Notes under the pieces: model-generated
Seen by the model: the letters and a program-made list of their open reading frames with translations, nothing else
The model's database searches: none
What the model was told of the DNA's origin: nothing
Source: Acholeplasmatales bacterium
Lineage (GTDB): Bacteria > Bacillota_I > Bacilli_A > Acholeplasmatales > Anaeroplasmataceae
NCBI GenBank assembly: GCA_900770055.1
Contig: CAAGJD010000133.1
Location: forward strand, 59,553 to 123,552
Direction: 5' to 3'
DNA: 64,000 bases
In this document: in pieces, positions 44,388-51,440 of the stretch
How the letters are laid out: each line of letters begins with the position of its first letter
Numbering within the stretch: the stretch's first letter is position 1
Translations under genes and position numbers: made by a program

Positions 44388-44708
44388 ATGAATATCAATG
44401 ATGCAACAGAACAGGCTTATAAAAATGGTTATGAAAAAGGTTATTCAGATGGAAAGAATAGCATAAATAATTGGATAAGTGTAGAGGACGGATTGCCTAA
44501 TATTGACCAATGCGGAACAGGTAGATATGGTGGTCAGAGGTCAATTAGAGTGCTTTGTGCTTGTAAGCAAAGAGGTGGAAGAACTTTTGTAAAAGAAGGA
44601 TATTATGAACTGCGTAGTAATGGAAATATTGCTTGGCGAATACCAGGAAGCATTGATTCTGTTACTCATTGGATGTCTCTTCCTAATGTACCAAAGGAGA
44701 GTAAATAA
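44388..44708 (+). CDS. DUF551 protein
   Basis: 106 residues, ATG 44388 behind GGGAG. DUF551 hallmarks: NNWISVEDGLPN near residue 25, then VLCACKQRGG, and the terminal SVTHWMSLPNVP. A common phage/prophage domain of unknown function. The N-terminus adds a helix with EQAYKNGYEKGYSDGK. Confidence 0.85.
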   Translation: MNINDATEQAYKNGYEKGYSDGKNSINNWISVEDGLPNIDQCGTGRYGGQRSIRVLCACKQRGGRTFVKEGYYELRSNGNIAWRIPGSIDSVTHWMSLPNVPKESK

Positions 44709-44926
44709 TGGATATGAATATTGATGATTTTGTTCCCGGGTCCGCATACATAAGTATAAGAAAGGACACATTTAGTGATAAGCAGTATTTTGAAGATTTG
44801 TTATCCTTTTTGAAATTACCAAAGGATTGTACCATAATTGAAGTTGGTGTTATTGGAGATTGCTATAATGTAACTGATAAGGGAGTAGTGGTAAAACTTG
44901 CAGAAAAAACTTATAGAGGGAGATAA
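44708..44926 (+). CDS. Small hypothetical protein
   Basis: 72 residues, start overlapping the DUF551 stop (TAATGG), with AAAGGAG upstream. No recognised motif. Confidence 0.62.
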   Translation: MDMNIDDFVPGSAYISIRKDTFSDKQYFEDLLSFLKLPKDCTIIEVGVIGDCYNVTDKGVVVKLAEKTYRGR

Positions 44927-44929
44927 GTA

Positions 44930-45256
44930 ATGAAAAAGAAACTTAAAAATAATGAGAAAACAAAAAAGTATCTTGATGCACTTCCTAAAATTTATATGAT
45001 AGGTTGTTGGGCAAGATATGGCATATGCGAGTTCCCGTTTACAGGCAAGTATGCAGATAATGGTACTATGCCTCTTGTTTATCGCCACGATGACTGTAAC
45101 GGGTGGTGTGATAATTGGTATTTAAGAAAATTATCAGACACAACCACAGGTGGATATGTTGGATTTACATTTAGTAAAGTCTGTGCAGAAAAAATTGCAG
45201 ATGCTCTAAATGCCATTAGAGAAGAAAAACTAAATAAATTATCTAAAAGTTTTTAA
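44930..45256 (+). CDS. Hypothetical protein, intact copy of a duplicated gene
   Basis: 108 residues behind GGGAG. Ends with GGYVGFTFSKVCAEKIADAL and REEKLNKLSKSF. A decayed, internally deleted copy of the same gene lies at 55.67-55.86 kb in the same order relative to the next gene. Function unknown. Confidence 0.7.
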   Translation: MKKKLKNNEKTKKYLDALPKIYMIGCWARYGICEFPFTGKYADNGTMPLVYRHDDCNGWCDNWYLRKLSDTTTGGYVGFTFSKVCAEKIADALNAIREEKLNKLSKSF

Positions 45257-45274
45257 ATATTTAAGGAGTATAAA

Positions 45275-45511
45275 ATGGAAGAACTTAAAATAAGATATTC
45301 AGATAATCTTACATTGTCTGAAGTATTGTCAGCAATAAATAGCGAATCAATAGTGAGTGATATTTCTACAATTATTAAATGGCTTAAAGATAATCCCAAT
45401 ACATATCCATGCACATATACATATAGGTTAGACGATATAACTGTTTCTATTTATAAAGAAGGTTCAGGACTTACAGCATTTGTTGGTAAAGACAAAGGGT
45501 ATAACATATGA
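45275..45511 (+). CDS. Small conserved protein, paralogue of 55.9 kb gene
   Basis: 78 residues. MEELKIRYSDNLTLSEVLSA and the end KEGSGLTAFVGKD are shared with the gene at 55,882, along with the upstream leader and ribosome-binding site, so the two come from one duplication. Function unknown. Confidence 0.72.
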   Translation: MEELKIRYSDNLTLSEVLSAINSESIVSDISTIIKWLKDNPNTYPCTYTYRLDDITVSIYKEGSGLTAFVGKDKGYNI

Positions 45512-45723
45512 ATGAGAGGGTAGCACAGATGACACCGAATGAAGTTATTGAAGAATTTGAGGCACTCATACGAATAGCCAAATATGTAGATAATGATTAC
45601 TGTGAAACACCATTCAAGATAGATTTCTTGCAAGGAGCAATAGATATTATTAAGTCACAGGAAGAAAAGATTATAGAATTACAAAAACAAATCTCAAATC
45701 TGACAAATAAATGTGTAAAATAA
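45508..45723 (+). CDS. Small coiled-coil hypothetical protein
   Basis: 71 residues, ATGA overlap with the previous gene. Helical N-terminal part and a coiled-coil tail (SQEEKIIELQKQISNL). No function recognised. Confidence 0.62.
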   Translation: MNERVAQMTPNEVIEEFEALIRIAKYVDNDYCETPFKIDFLQGAIDIIKSQEEKIIELQKQISNLTNKCVK

Positions 45724-45773
45724 GTACATTTAATTAAGGAAAAATGTGTGGAAAATAAAGGAAGGATTATAAA

Positions 45774-46232
45774 ATGGACTTAAATGTTTTTCATTTCGGT
45801 AAAGAGAAAACATTATCAAGAAAAATAAAATTATTTTTCAAAAGAATAAAGTGGGCAATACAGAGAGCAACAAAAGGATATAGTGATATGGATATGTGGA
45901 ATCTATCCACTTTCTACCCACAGTTATTAATAGATTCTCTTACAGAATATAGGAATGGTACAGAGTGCTATCCATTAGAGTTTGCATCTCAAGGAGAATG
46001 GATAGAAGTAATGGATAAAATAATAGAGAAAATAAAATATTATAATGAGATTATGAACGTAGAAGATAATCCATATAAAGAGGATTACTATCGTTATATT
46101 AACGGATGTACTGAAGACTGTCCTCTTGATAACTTCTTTGAATATCAAAAAATGATGACTAATAAAAAGCAAGAATCATTAAAAGAAGCCCTTTCACTAT
46201 TAGCAGAATATATGCCAGATTTATGGTATTGA
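45774..46232 (+). CDS. Conserved phage protein of unknown function
   Basis: 152 residues behind GGAAGGA. A basic amphipathic N-terminus (SRKIKLFFKRIKWAIQRATK) followed by GYSDMDMWNLSTFY is a pattern I recognise from Firmicutes gut-phage proteins; the remainder is helical and acidic. Function unknown. Confidence 0.72.
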   Translation: MDLNVFHFGKEKTLSRKIKLFFKRIKWAIQRATKGYSDMDMWNLSTFYPQLLIDSLTEYRNGTECYPLEFASQGEWIEVMDKIIEKIKYYNEIMNVEDNPYKEDYYRYINGCTEDCPLDNFFEYQKMMTNKKQESLKEALSLLAEYMPDLWY

Positions 46233-46270
46233 GAAAGGACATTAAGATATTATAAAGTAGGGGATAAACA

Positions 46271-46486
46271 ATGAAAATACCTAAATATATTGATACAATA
46301 CTTAAAAAGAGAAGAAGATATGCTTCATTATTAATGGATGTATCATGTGCATTAGATGACTGGCTTGATAAAAACAATATCGAGTGTGAAGAATATGATA
46401 TTTGCACAGGAGTAGAGATGTATGTTAATCCATTTGATTCAGAAAGACGAGTAAGAGAAGCAATATTAAAACATAAGAATATATAA
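46271..46486 (+). CDS. Small hypothetical protein
   Basis: 71 residues, basic N-terminus and acidic C-terminus (LDKNNIECEEYDICTGVEMY). Helical; no family recognised. Confidence 0.62.
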   Translation: MKIPKYIDTILKKRRRYASLLMDVSCALDDWLDKNNIECEEYDICTGVEMYVNPFDSERRVREAILKHKNI

Positions 46487-46528
46487 CTATATATAAATTA
46501 TTAAAATTATTATAAGGAAACAATAAGT

Positions 46529-46867
46529 ATGAAGATGTGTAAGAAAAAACTACGCTACCCAGAGTATATAAATGGAATAAAGCAAATACAAAATCCTATA
46601 GCAAGATTTTTTATAAAACTTTGGTATTCAGATTGGTATAGAGTGATTTTTATTGCTTTTCCTACTTGGTCAATAATTTTTGCATTGATTTCTCTTTTAG
46701 TTTACAAAATAGGATTTATTAAACAATTAGATTTTATACCAGTATTAATAGGTGTTATTTATGGCTTTAATTTTTGGCTAGGATTATTATTTAATGATTA
46801 TTCTAATCTTAGAAAAATAGGCCTAGATGAGTATTATCAGCCTATAATAAATAATAGTGAGGATTAA
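46529..46867 (+). CDS. Membrane protein with two transmembrane helices
   Basis: 112 residues behind AAGGAAA. Basic N-terminus, then hydrophobic segments VIFIAFPTWSIIFALISLLV and FIPVLIGVIYGFNFWLGLLF. Function unknown. Confidence 0.68.
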   Translation: MKMCKKKLRYPEYINGIKQIQNPIARFFIKLWYSDWYRVIFIAFPTWSIIFALISLLVYKIGFIKQLDFIPVLIGVIYGFNFWLGLLFNDYSNLRKIGLDEYYQPIINNSED

Positions 46868-46871
46868 GAAT

Positions 46872-47144
46872 ATGAAGTGTGATGTTTGTGGAAAAGAAAG
46901 AGAAACTTTTGTTGCTGCGTCGGTATATGGCCCAATTTCTTTCGCTTATTGTGAAGAGTGTTTGAAAAATGGGAAAGAGCCATATGATGCTATTGTAGCA
47001 TATATTTCTTGTGCTGGGCATTTTCCAGACGATATTAATGAGACATATCAGAAGGATGTTCGCAGACAGTTAAAACTACACGGAATTAGTGAAGAACAGT
47101 TTATCAAGGATGTTGAGAAAGCTATAAATAATGAGCTACAGTAA
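46872..47144 (+). CDS. Small zinc-finger protein
   Basis: 90 residues from ATG 46872 (the upstream GTG 46857 lies within the previous gene). N-terminal MKCDVCGKE and YCEECLKNG give a C2/C2 zinc site; the C-terminal part is helical. Function unknown. Confidence 0.7.
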   Translation: MKCDVCGKERETFVAASVYGPISFAYCEECLKNGKEPYDAIVAYISCAGHFPDDINETYQKDVRRQLKLHGISEEQFIKDVEKAINNELQ

Positions 47145-47215
47145 AAAGAGTAAGTATTATTATGAAGTGGTCATATAAATAATATAGTTTCAATATAAAT
47201 AATTTAAATTAGTTG

Positions 47216-47242
47216 CACTTGAGTCACTTGAGGACACTTGAG
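47216..47242 (+). repeat. Three direct repeats of CACTTGAG
   Basis: Perfect copies lie at 47216-47223, 47225-47232 and 47235-47242, spaced 9 and 10 bp so that they fall about one helical turn apart. They sit in a 250-bp AT-rich gap about 95 bp upstream of a promoter. Likely a protein-binding array (operator or iteron-like). Confidence 0.55.
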
Positions 47243-47335
47243 TAATATTTTGTAATAAGTGTTAATAGATACATACTAATAAAAATAGTGTTTAAATTTA
47301 TTTATTTAAATTATAATAAATCATTCTACAAATAG

Positions 47336-47364
47336 TTGATTTATATAAAATTTTGTAGTAAAAT
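47336..47364 (+). promoter_or_regulatory. Promoter of the shared family
   Basis: TTGATT (47336-47341), 17 bp, TAAAAT (47359-47364), preceded by AAATAG. The -10 is weaker than in other members. Confidence 0.7.
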
Positions 47365-47397
47365 GTATTTGTAAATAAATAGAAAGGAAAATACAAA

Positions 47398-47601
47398 ATG
47401 ATTGGTACAGAAATTAAGCACTTTCATGACACCGCCAAATGTAGTGCAAAAATCGTTGATTGGGCAACATTGAATAATATCAATTTCAGAGCAACAGAAC
47501 CCTTGAAGTACATGGGTAATTATATGGATGATGACGGCAATAGAGAGGTATATGCGTTGTTCAGTGATACTCCAATGGCGTATGGAGTAAGAATAGATTG
47601 A
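47398..47601 (+). CDS. Small hypothetical protein
   Basis: 67 residues, ATG 47398 behind AAAGGAA. Compact mixed fold with EIKHFHDTAKCSAKIVDWAT; slightly less AT-rich than its neighbours. No family recognised. Confidence 0.68.
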   Translation: MIGTEIKHFHDTAKCSAKIVDWATLNNINFRATEPLKYMGNYMDDDGNREVYALFSDTPMAYGVRID

Positions 47602-47618
47602 AAGGAGTATAATATATA

Positions 47619-47851
47619 ATTGTAAATCCTATTGTGGAAAAAGACAACTATGGCGCATATACAATAACTTTTATATACACTTAACTAGATGGTGGTAAGA
47701 CTTATATACTTAAAACATATCAACCTAATAAAAAGTAAGTAGTCTTGGTGGAAGATTTTGTATTTTATGTGAAGATGATGGTAAGATAAAATTTTACCGT
47801 AGCGAATATTTAAGAGATAGAGGTTACTCCAAATTTGTAAAGAGTAACTAA
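47619..47851 (+). pseudogene. Decayed small gene with stop codons and frameshift
   Basis: Behind a good AAAGGAG, the reading VNPIVEKDNYGAYTITFIYT is cut by TAA, continues in frame as LDGGKTYILKTYQPNKK, stops again, then resumes in another frame as GGRFCILCEDDGKIKFYR to a TAA at 47849-47851. The coherent protein-like text across the breaks shows a former gene of about 75 residues. Confidence 0.65.
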
Positions 47852-47879
47852 TATGATTAATATTTTAAGGAATAAATTT

Positions 47880-48245
47880 ATGATTAATAAAGAACAAAAG
47901 AATATAATTATAAAATTTAATGATATATCTAATTATTGTTTACAAGTTGTAGATTGTAAAAAATGCGTGTTTTTAGATAATAAAACAAATAATTGCTTTT
48001 GTGGTAGCGAGTTTTGCCCAGCTAAAGTAAAATTTTGTGAAGAGTGTGGTAAAATTATTAAAATGAAATCTAGTAAACGACTTTGTGAAGATTGTTATTC
48101 TAAAGACATTATAAAACAAGATATATTAAAAATATTTAATAGTATAGATTCAACAGTATCAGAAGATCCTCATATAAGTTTTATTGATAAAGTAACAAAT
48201 TATATATATAATAATTATACTAGGAAAAATAGTGATGAAGAATAG
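47880..48245 (+). CDS. Small zinc-binding protein
   Basis: 121 residues from ATG 47880 (AAGGAA upstream; ATG 47853 is possible but poorly placed). Two cysteine clusters: CKKCVF with CFCGSEFCP, and CEECGK with CEDCYSKD. Function unknown; next gene overlaps. Confidence 0.65.
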   Translation: MINKEQKNIIIKFNDISNYCLQVVDCKKCVFLDNKTNNCFCGSEFCPAKVKFCEECGKIIKMKSSKRLCEDCYSKDIIKQDILKIFNSIDSTVSEDPHISFIDKVTNYIYNNYTRKNSDEE

Positions 48246-48447
48246 AGATAAACCTTTTAGAGTTGATTTACATGGTGGTATTATAAATAAAGGTGACAAA
48301 TTAGTTTGTCCAATTTGTGGAAAAGAATTTAAAGTAGATGATGATACATGCTATGTTTGTAATGGTAACTATGCTTGTAGTTGGAAGTGTTTTTTAGTTA
48401 ATAATTCTAAAATTCAAGAAAAAAGAAAAGAAGCAGAAGAGGCTTAA
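48235..48447 (+). CDS. Small zinc-ribbon protein
   Basis: 70 residues from ATG 48235. CPICGKEFKVDDDTCYVC and CSWKCFLV form a zinc site; the end is a charged helix. Function unknown. Confidence 0.65.
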   Translation: MKNRDKPFRVDLHGGIINKGDKLVCPICGKEFKVDDDTCYVCNGNYACSWKCFLVNNSKIQEKRKEAEEA

Positions 48448-48525
48448 AATTTATTTTAATTTATATTATAAATATTGTATTTTCAATTAAAAATTTAATA
48501 AATATATAAGGAGAATTAAAAAGTA

Positions 48526-48858
48526 ATGCGTGAATTTAAGACACATATAGTTGATGAAAAAATGGTGGTTGTTACTACAACATATAAAGGAAAAACTATT
48601 AGAGGTGTTGCCCGTTGTGCACCAGAAGATGAATTCAATAAAATAATAGGAGAAAAATTAGCGAGAACTAGATGCGAAAGCAAGCTATATAATAAAATTA
48701 CACATAATATTGTGAATGAACTTAAATCAATTCTTGGTATGATAGATATGCTTGAAAATAATTTTAATATAAAATTTGATAAGTTTAAGAAAATTGAAAA
48801 AACACGTACTCGTATTGCTAGTGAACTTAAAATGCTAGAAAATAACTTAACAAATTAA
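48526..48858 (+). CDS. Conserved small phage protein
   Basis: 110 residues, ATG 48526 behind AAGGAG. KMVVVTTTYKGKTIRGVARC and EDEFNKIIGEKLARTRCESK form a pattern I have seen repeatedly in Firmicutes phages; helical C-terminal half. Function unknown. It precedes the tRNA region. Confidence 0.7.
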   Translation: MREFKTHIVDEKMVVVTTTYKGKTIRGVARCAPEDEFNKIIGEKLARTRCESKLYNKITHNIVNELKSILGMIDMLENNFNIKFDKFKKIEKTRTRIASELKMLENNLTN

Positions 48859-48990
48859 TTAAAAATAGTATTTATAAATATAAAATAAAATTTATACAAT
48901 ATTTTAAATATTGATTAATTTAAATTAAATTTAAAATTAAAATAGCTAAAATTTATAATAATATAGGATTAGTACTGTCTATCCTATTAT

Positions 48991-49065
48991 GTATCTATAA
49001 CTCAGAGGTAGAGTATCTGACTTTTAATCAGAGAGTCGAGAGTTCAAATCTCTCTAGATGCACCA
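48991..49065 (+). tRNA. tRNA-Lys (anticodon TTT)
   Basis: 75 nt, full cloverleaf: 7-bp acceptor stem (GTATCTA/TAGATGC with one G-T pair), anticodon loop CTTTTAA, T-arm GAGAG-TTCAAAT-CTCTC and encoded CCA. A 7-bp hairpin (48963-48969 with 48981-48987) sits just upstream. First tRNA of the array, followed by a protein gene. Confidence 0.95.
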
Positions 49066-49092
49066 CTATATCATATATAAGGATATTACATA

Positions 49093-49446
49093 ATGAAATT
49101 TAATCTAGTTGACGAAAAATTTACAAGTGATATAAACAGAGATATACACTTTAATAAACACGTAGTAATTAAAAATGAGTTTGATTACAGTGAAGAAGAA
49201 TATGAGCAAAGAGCAGAATTGCTAGCCAAATCTAATATTGATAATAAGAAGATCTTTGGTTATATATCTATAACTAAAGATAATAAAACAGCATATTGTA
49301 AGTATAATAAAGAAACTCAAGAATTTACGGTTTATACATATAGAAAAGATGAGCCTTATACTATAACTATGTATAGAAAATCATGGAGAGATTTCATAGG
49401 AGATAAAGCAATAGAATATTTTGATGAAATTCCATTGGGAAAATAG
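49093..49446 (+). CDS. Hypothetical protein within the tRNA region
   Basis: 117 residues, ATG 49093 behind AAGGAT. Strand-rich C-terminal half (TAYCKYNKETQEFTVYTYRK, YTITMYRKSWRDF). No family recognised. Confidence 0.68.
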   Translation: MKFNLVDEKFTSDINRDIHFNKHVVIKNEFDYSEEEYEQRAELLAKSNIDNKKIFGYISITKDNKTAYCKYNKETQEFTVYTYRKDEPYTITMYRKSWRDFIGDKAIEYFDEIPLGK

Positions 49447-49475
49447 TTGATTTGTAATTTAATATAGTATATAAT
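49447..49475 (+). promoter_or_regulatory. Promoter of the shared family
   Basis: TTGATT (49447-49452), 17 bp, TATAAT (49470-49475); AAATAG precedes. Probably drives the small CPCC-type gene and the tRNA array behind it. Confidence 0.82.
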
Positions 49476-49519
49476 GATATTGTAAATAAAATATACTTGA
49501 TTTTATTAGGAGTATTATT

Positions 49520-49720
49520 ATGAAAGACTCTGTTGAAGTTAATGAGTTTGGATTTAAAACAGTTATTTGTCCGATATGTGGCAACCAGACGCTAGATAGT
49601 CATTATATTTGCTTGCATTGTAAATGGGAATATGATGACACAGTAAATGACAGCGATTATTCAAGTGCTAATGGTTGTACTGTTGGTGAATATAAAATAA
49701 AATTTAAACATGGAATGTAA
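49520..49720 (+). CDS. Cysteine-rich CPCC-type small protein
   Basis: 66 residues. CPICGNQTLDSHYICLHC followed by WEYDD and SSANGCTVGEYK matches the layout of the small CPCC cysteine-rich domain family (CPCCG..TL..., C-x-W-E-x-D-D, ANxxxLxEA). Zinc binding is likely; function unknown. Confidence 0.7.
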   Translation: MKDSVEVNEFGFKTVICPICGNQTLDSHYICLHCKWEYDDTVNDSDYSSANGCTVGEYKIKFKHGM

Positions 49721-49758
49721 CTAAATCTCATATAATTATTGTATATATTATTTGTTAT

Positions 49759-50075
49759 GCTCGGGTGGCGAAACTGGCAGACGCAAGGGACTTTGTTTGA
49801 CAGATAACTATAGGTCTAAAATAGAGCAACAGATTTGAAAAAATCTGATTGAATGCTGGCTAATTCTTCGAAGGCTATAGTGAACGAAGAGCTAAGTGAG
49901 TTTTATAACTCTAAATGTGTAGAGACTATACACCAGCAACCTAAACCGAAAGGCATGGTTAAGAAATAGTCCAGACTACAACACTAACAAGTGGCTAAGG
50001 AAATCATAACTTAGCGTAGTAAGAAAATCCCTCGGTAGAAATACCATACGGGTTCGATTCCCGTCCTGAGCACCA
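49759..50075 (+). tRNA. tRNA-Leu (anticodon TAA) interrupted by a group I intron
   Basis: Exons 49759-49793 and 50024-50075 join to an 87-nt class II tRNA: acceptor GCTCGGG/CCTGAGC, anticodon stem AGGGA/TCCCT, loop CTTAAAA, long variable arm CGGTAGAAATACC, T-arm and encoded CCA. The anticodon TAA forms only after removal of the intron, which sits after position 34, the same place as the tRNA-Leu(UAA) intron of cyanobacteria and plastids. The exact junction could shift by 1 nt. Confidence 0.92.
49794..50023 (+). ncRNA. Group I intron of tRNA-Leu(UAA)
   Basis: 230 nt, follows a T and ends in G. Core helices are visible: P3 GCTGG (49855-49859) with CCAGC (49933-49937), P4 CTTCG (49866-49870) with CGAAG (49885-49889), P7 GACTA (49924-49928) with TAGTC (49967-49971), R-like GTGTAGAGACTA and S-like AAGAAATAGTCC. 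No protein is encoded. It is unlike the polymerase intron in length and sequence. Confidence 0.9.
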
Positions 50076-50080
50076 TATAT

Positions 50081-50156
50081 AGTGGCATAGTTTAGTTGGT
50101 TAGAGCAGTAGCCTGTCACGCTACAAGCGGGAGTTCAAATCTCCCTGTCACTGCCA
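50081..50156 (+). tRNA. tRNA-Asp (anticodon GTC)
   Basis: 76 nt; acceptor AGTGGCA/TGTCACT with one G-T pair, anticodon loop CTGTCAC, T-arm GGGAG-TTCAAAT-CTCCC, discriminator G and encoded CCA. Confidence 0.95.
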
Positions 50157-50244
50157 GGTGCATTAAATGGTTTTATTCATTTTGTTCCATAGCACCACTC
50201 CTTCCGATTAGGCTATAGTGCTTTAAGTGTTATAGCCTATATAT
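50157..50244 (+). other. Structured spacer between tRNA-Asp and tRNA-Asn
   Basis: Contains an 8-bp perfect inverted repeat (50210-50217 with 50231-50238) and a shorter GGTGC/GCACC pair around an AAATG/CATTT hairpin. No T run, so probably processing signals or part of a structured RNA rather than a terminator. Confidence 0.4.
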
Positions 50245-50320
50245 TCCCTGATAGCTCAGTCGGTAGAGCGCATGACTGTTAATCATGATGTCACAGGTTC
50301 GAGCCCTGTTCGGGGAGCCA
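50245..50320 (+). tRNA. tRNA-Asn (anticodon GTT)
   Basis: 76 nt; acceptor TCCCTGA/TCGGGGA, D-arm GCTC/GAGC, anticodon loop CTGTTAA, T-arm ACAGG-TTCGAGC-CCTGT, encoded CCA. Confidence 0.95.
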
Positions 50321-50485
50321 AATCCCACTCTGGATTGTTGACAATGAGTCTCTTTGTGGATAGAGTAGAAACCACCAAGATGCTTTACCTTGAATTGTCG
50401 TAAAGCAGTATTGCTCTGATAGACAGTAATCCTTAAATGGTTGATGTTTGTTCAATCAGGTTTGACAAACCAGTCTATCATATAT
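50321..50485 (+). other. Structured spacer between tRNA-Asn and tRNA-Leu(TAG)
   Basis: Two perfect 8-bp inverted repeats: 50381-50388 with 50400-50407, and 50417-50424 with 50473-50480, the second enclosing a GGTTT-GAC-AAACC hairpin. No reading frame. Non-random pairing suggests an expressed structured RNA. Confidence 0.45.
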
Positions 50486-50562
50486 GCTGATGTAGCCGAA
50501 TTGGCACAGGCGTTAGTTTTAGGAACTAATTTTTGAGGGTTCAACTCCCTCCATCAGTACCA
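50486..50562 (+). tRNA. tRNA-Leu (anticodon TAG)
   Basis: 77 nt; acceptor GCTGATG/CATCAGT, anticodon stem TTAGT/ACTAA, loop TTTAGGA giving TAG, T-arm GAGGG-TTCAACT-CCCTC, discriminator A, encoded CCA. It reads CUA codons. Unusually for tRNA-Leu, it lacks the long class II variable arm. Confidence 0.82.
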
Positions 50563-50568
50563 ATTATA

Positions 50569-50691
50569 AATCAGTTAGTTCAAGGAGAGAACATACGGGC
50601 TTAGGGTAGGTGTATAAAAGCCGAAGCTATGAGCAGATATGTCAAGTACATTGGCAGACTGGTTACTAATAGTTTGAATCTATTACTGATT
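50569..50691 (+). other. tRNA-like element with expanded anticodon region
   Basis: Perfect 7-bp acceptor-like stem (AATCAGT 50569-50575 with ACTGATT 50685-50691), D-arm GTTC/GAAC and T-arm AATAG-TTTGAAT-CTATT lie in correct order, but about 75 nt separate the D- and T-arms (normally 22-40), no clear anticodon stem forms, T-loop C56 is T, and no CCA is encoded. It may be a decayed tRNA, a tRNA with a small insertion, or a tRNA mimic. Confidence 0.5.
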
Positions 50692-50704
50692 TATATAATT
50701 ATAT

Positions 50705-50789
50705 GCCAGAATACCAAAGTAGCAAATGGAGCAGACTGTAAATCTGTTGTCTTCTGGCTTCGTAGGTGCAAGTCCTACTTCTGGCACCA
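50705..50789 (+). tRNA. tRNA-Tyr (anticodon GTA)
   Basis: 85 nt; acceptor GCCAGAA/TTCTGGC perfect, anticodon loop CTGTAAA, long variable arm as expected for bacterial tRNA-Tyr, T-arm GTAGG-TGCAAGT-CCTAC, encoded CCA. Confidence 0.95.
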
Positions 50790-51084
50790 TAAATCGTTTA
50801 CATAGCATTCCGTGTAACGTTGAGATAAGCTAGTCACTTATCAACAATTGAGGGATGCATCCAGTATATAAGAAAAATGGCACCACTTATGTACTGTAGT
50901 ATTTAGGAGTGTCCGAAGTCACAGTATTATTAAATTCGGTTAATAATATGCTCAAAGGTGATAAAGCAGTTGATAAATTTTGATGATAATTAAGCTATAC
51001 TGCTTGAACTGGAATGACTATCCTGTGGTAGAAATCCACCGTATGATATTTGTGTCATCACAAAGTTACGATAAGACTTTACAT
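50790..51084 (+). other. Structured spacer between tRNA-Tyr and tRNA-Gln
   Basis: 295 nt with no reading frame. Perfect inverted repeats: GATAAG/CTTATC, a 9-bp hairpin 50925-50933 with 50940-50948, and 7 bp 50964-50970 with 50999-51005; GTGG/CCAC and ATGAC/GTCAT also pair. No tRNA cloverleaf could be built. Probably an untranslated structured RNA or remnants of further tRNAs. Confidence 0.45.
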
Positions 51085-51158
51085 GACGGTGTAGCATAAT
51101 GGTAGTGCATCGGACTTTGACTCCGACTATATCTGTTCAATTCAGGTCACCGTTGCCA
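51085..51158 (+). tRNA. tRNA-Gln (anticodon TTG)
   Basis: 74 nt; acceptor GACGGTG/CACCGTT with wobble pairs, D-arm GCAT/GTGC, anticodon stem TCGGA/TCCGA with loop CTTTGAC, T-arm ATCTG-TTCAATT-CAGGT, encoded CCA. Confidence 0.9.
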
Positions 51159-51161
51159 TAT

Positions 51162-51254
51162 GCATAATTAATCCTAATTGGTAAGGAAGTAGTTTGCTAA
51201 ACTGCTAGTAATCAAGTAATTGATGTATAGGTTCAAGTCCTATATTCTGCGCCA
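51162..51254 (+). tRNA. tRNA-Ser (anticodon GCT)
   Basis: 93 nt class II tRNA; anticodon stem GTAGT/ACTGC with loop TTGCTAA, long variable arm with TCAAGTAATTGA pairing, T-arm ATAGG-TTCAAGT-CCTAT, encoded CCA. The acceptor stem GCATAAT/ATTCTGC has one T-C mismatch. Confidence 0.88.
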
Positions 51255-51260
51255 TATAAT

Positions 51261-51336
51261 GATGGTATCTTCTAACTGGTCAGGAAACAAGGTTTTCATC
51301 CTTGCAATACGGGTTCAAGCCCTGTTACCATCACCA
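51261..51336 (+). tRNA. tRNA-Glu (anticodon TTC)
   Basis: 76 nt; acceptor GATGGTA/TACCATC perfect, anticodon stem CAAGG/CCTTG with loop TTTTCAT, T-arm ACGGG-TTCAAGC-CCTGT, encoded CCA. Confidence 0.94.
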
Positions 51337-51440
51337 AATAGACAATTAATCGCCCTAGTAAATCTAACAAATAAACAATATAATTAAATTTAGGCGGTTT
51401 TAAATATTCTATTGTATAAGTATATTTATAAGGAAAATAT

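Noticed and set aside
49759..50075. Intron-bearing tRNA read as tRNA-Phe (GAA)
   Set aside because: Possible only if the intron ended in A; the terminal G rule, the 7-nt loop and the long variable arm fit Leu(TAA).
51085..51158. tRNA-Ser (TGA) reading of the 51.1-kb tRNA
   Set aside because: Shifting the anticodon loop by one gives TGA, but the better 5-bp stem and absence of a long variable arm support Gln(TTG).
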